Shown here: piece after piece, positions 63,418 to 64,000 of the stretch
How the letters are laid out: every line of letters starts with the position of its first letter
How positions within the stretch are numbered: position 1 is the stretch's first letter
Assembly (NCBI RefSeq): GCF_006838285.1
Contig: NZ_CP038228.1
Coordinates: forward strand, 930,001 to 994,000
Reading direction: 5' to 3'
Length of the DNA stretch: 64,000 nt
Origin: Xanthomonas translucens pv. cerealis
GTDB lineage: Bacteria; Pseudomonadota; Gammaproteobacteria; Xanthomonadales; Xanthomonadaceae
Program-made: the position numbers and the translations under genes
The notes under the pieces: generated by a model
The model's database searches: none
The model's input: only the letters and a program-made list of their open reading frames with translations
What the model was told of the DNA's origin: nothing

Positions 63418-64000
63418 ATGCGAACCATGACAGAACCCTCCCGCGCCGGTGCGTCCGCGCTCATCGGCTATCTGCGCAACGGCGTGTTCGGCCGCGATCT
63501 GCTGGCATCGGTAGTGGTGTTCCTGGTCGCGCTGCCGCTGTGCATGGGCATCGCTATCGCCTCGGGCATGCCGCCGGCCGCCGGCCTGATCACCGGCATC
63601 GTCGGCGGCCTGGTGGTCGGCATGATCGCCGGCTCGCCGCTGCAGGTCAGCGGCCCGGCCGCCGGCCTGGCCGTGCTGGTGTTCGAACTCGTCCGTCAGC
63701 ATGGCGTGGCCGCGTTGGGGCCGGTGATCCTGCTGGCTGGCGCGATTCAATTGATCGCCGGGCTGTGCCGGGCCGGGGTGTGGTTCCGCATGACCTCGCC
63801 GGCGGTGGTCGCCGGCATGTTGTCGGGCATCGGCATCCTGATCGTCGCCTCGCAAGCGCACGTGCTGATGGATGCGGCACCGAAGGCGCAGGGCCTGGGG
63901 AACTTCGCCGCATTGCCGGCGACGCTATGGCGCGCGCTGGATGCGGGCGTGGGCCGCGCCGCGCTGCTGGTCGGGCTCGGCACCATCGCGATCATGCTGG
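63418..64000 (+). CDS. SulP-family anion transporter, N-terminal part
   Basis: About 194 codons before the window edge. DLLASVVVFLVALPLCMGIAIASGMPPAAGLITGIVGGLVVG and GSPLQVSGPAAGLAVLV are the SulP/SLC26 core helices. The starting ATG at 63418 has AGGAG eight bases upstream; a second ATG follows at 63427. Coupling to carbonic anhydrase suggests bicarbonate, although sulfate cannot be excluded. The C-terminal STAS domain, if present, is outside the window. Confidence 0.92.
   Translation, partial: MRTMTEPSRAGASALIGYLRNGVFGRDLLASVVVFLVALPLCMGIAIASGMPPAAGLITGIVGGLVVGMIAGSPLQVSGPAAGLAVLVFELVRQHGVAALGPVILLAGAIQLIAGLCRAGVWFRMTSPAVVAGMLSGIGILIVASQAHVLMDAAPKAQGLGNFAALPATLWRALDAGVGRAALLVGLGTIAIML

Overview
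The window comes from a high-GC gammaproteobacterium of the family Xanthomonadaceae, most probably Xanthomonas. The evidence is the gene content (a VirK-type secreted protein, an emrRCAB pump, archaic chaperone-usher genes, the order of the lipid A and translation cluster) and short intergenic palindromes of a kind common in that group. There is no prophage, insertion sequence or CRISPR array. The sequence is mostly chromosomal core, with accessory pieces placed between core blocks.

Left part (1-15100, minus strand): the translation and envelope cluster, read right to left as rpsB, tsf, an HDOD-GGDEF signalling gene, pyrH, frr, uppS, cdsA, dxr, rseP, bamA, lpxD, fabZ, lpxA, lpxB. It makes ribosomal protein S2 and EF-Ts, UMP, ribosome recycling factor, undecaprenyl and phospholipid precursors, isoprenoids, the sigma-E protease, the outer-membrane insertase and lipid A. 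Many genes overlap by the stop/start ATGA. A chaperone-usher pilus cluster (15119-20807, minus) sits between rpsB and its usual neighbour map.

Middle part (21025-44250): map-glnD-dapD, a yffB-like gene with dapE, a DUF4432 protein, asnB, a beta-helix lipoprotein, a penicillin-acylase-family enzyme, bacterioferritin, parC, the emrR-emrC-emrA-emrB multidrug efflux operon, and a decayed double SGNH-hydrolase gene. asnB is preceded by a 31-codon open frame with five Asn codons. A perfect intrinsic terminator follows, and its 5' arm can pair instead with the end of that frame. This is the layout of a peptide-leader attenuator responding to asparaginyl-tRNA, and it is the strongest candidate here for an undescribed system.

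Right part (44360-64000): a small XRE regulator, three tRNA-Leu(CAG) genes with identical promoter hexamers around a virK-like gene, rnr, a GFA-family gene, rlmB, rnt, an hvfABC-type locus for a modified metal-binding peptide (precursor with two EGKCG motifs, DUF692/MNIO enzyme, DUF2063 partner), and the phosphate regulon oprP-pstS2-pstS1-pstC-pstA-pstB-phoU with repeated 11-bp PhoB-type sites. One of the two pstS copies carries a frameshift in a G tract. A hypothetical membrane protein, a beta-carbonic anhydrase and the start of a SulP transporter close the window.

Scattered through the window are four composite inverted-repeat elements built from GGGACC-type heptamers (one encodes the extra N-terminus of LpxB), three REP-like palindromes, and a shared 60-bp hairpin repeat at 25466 and 59317.
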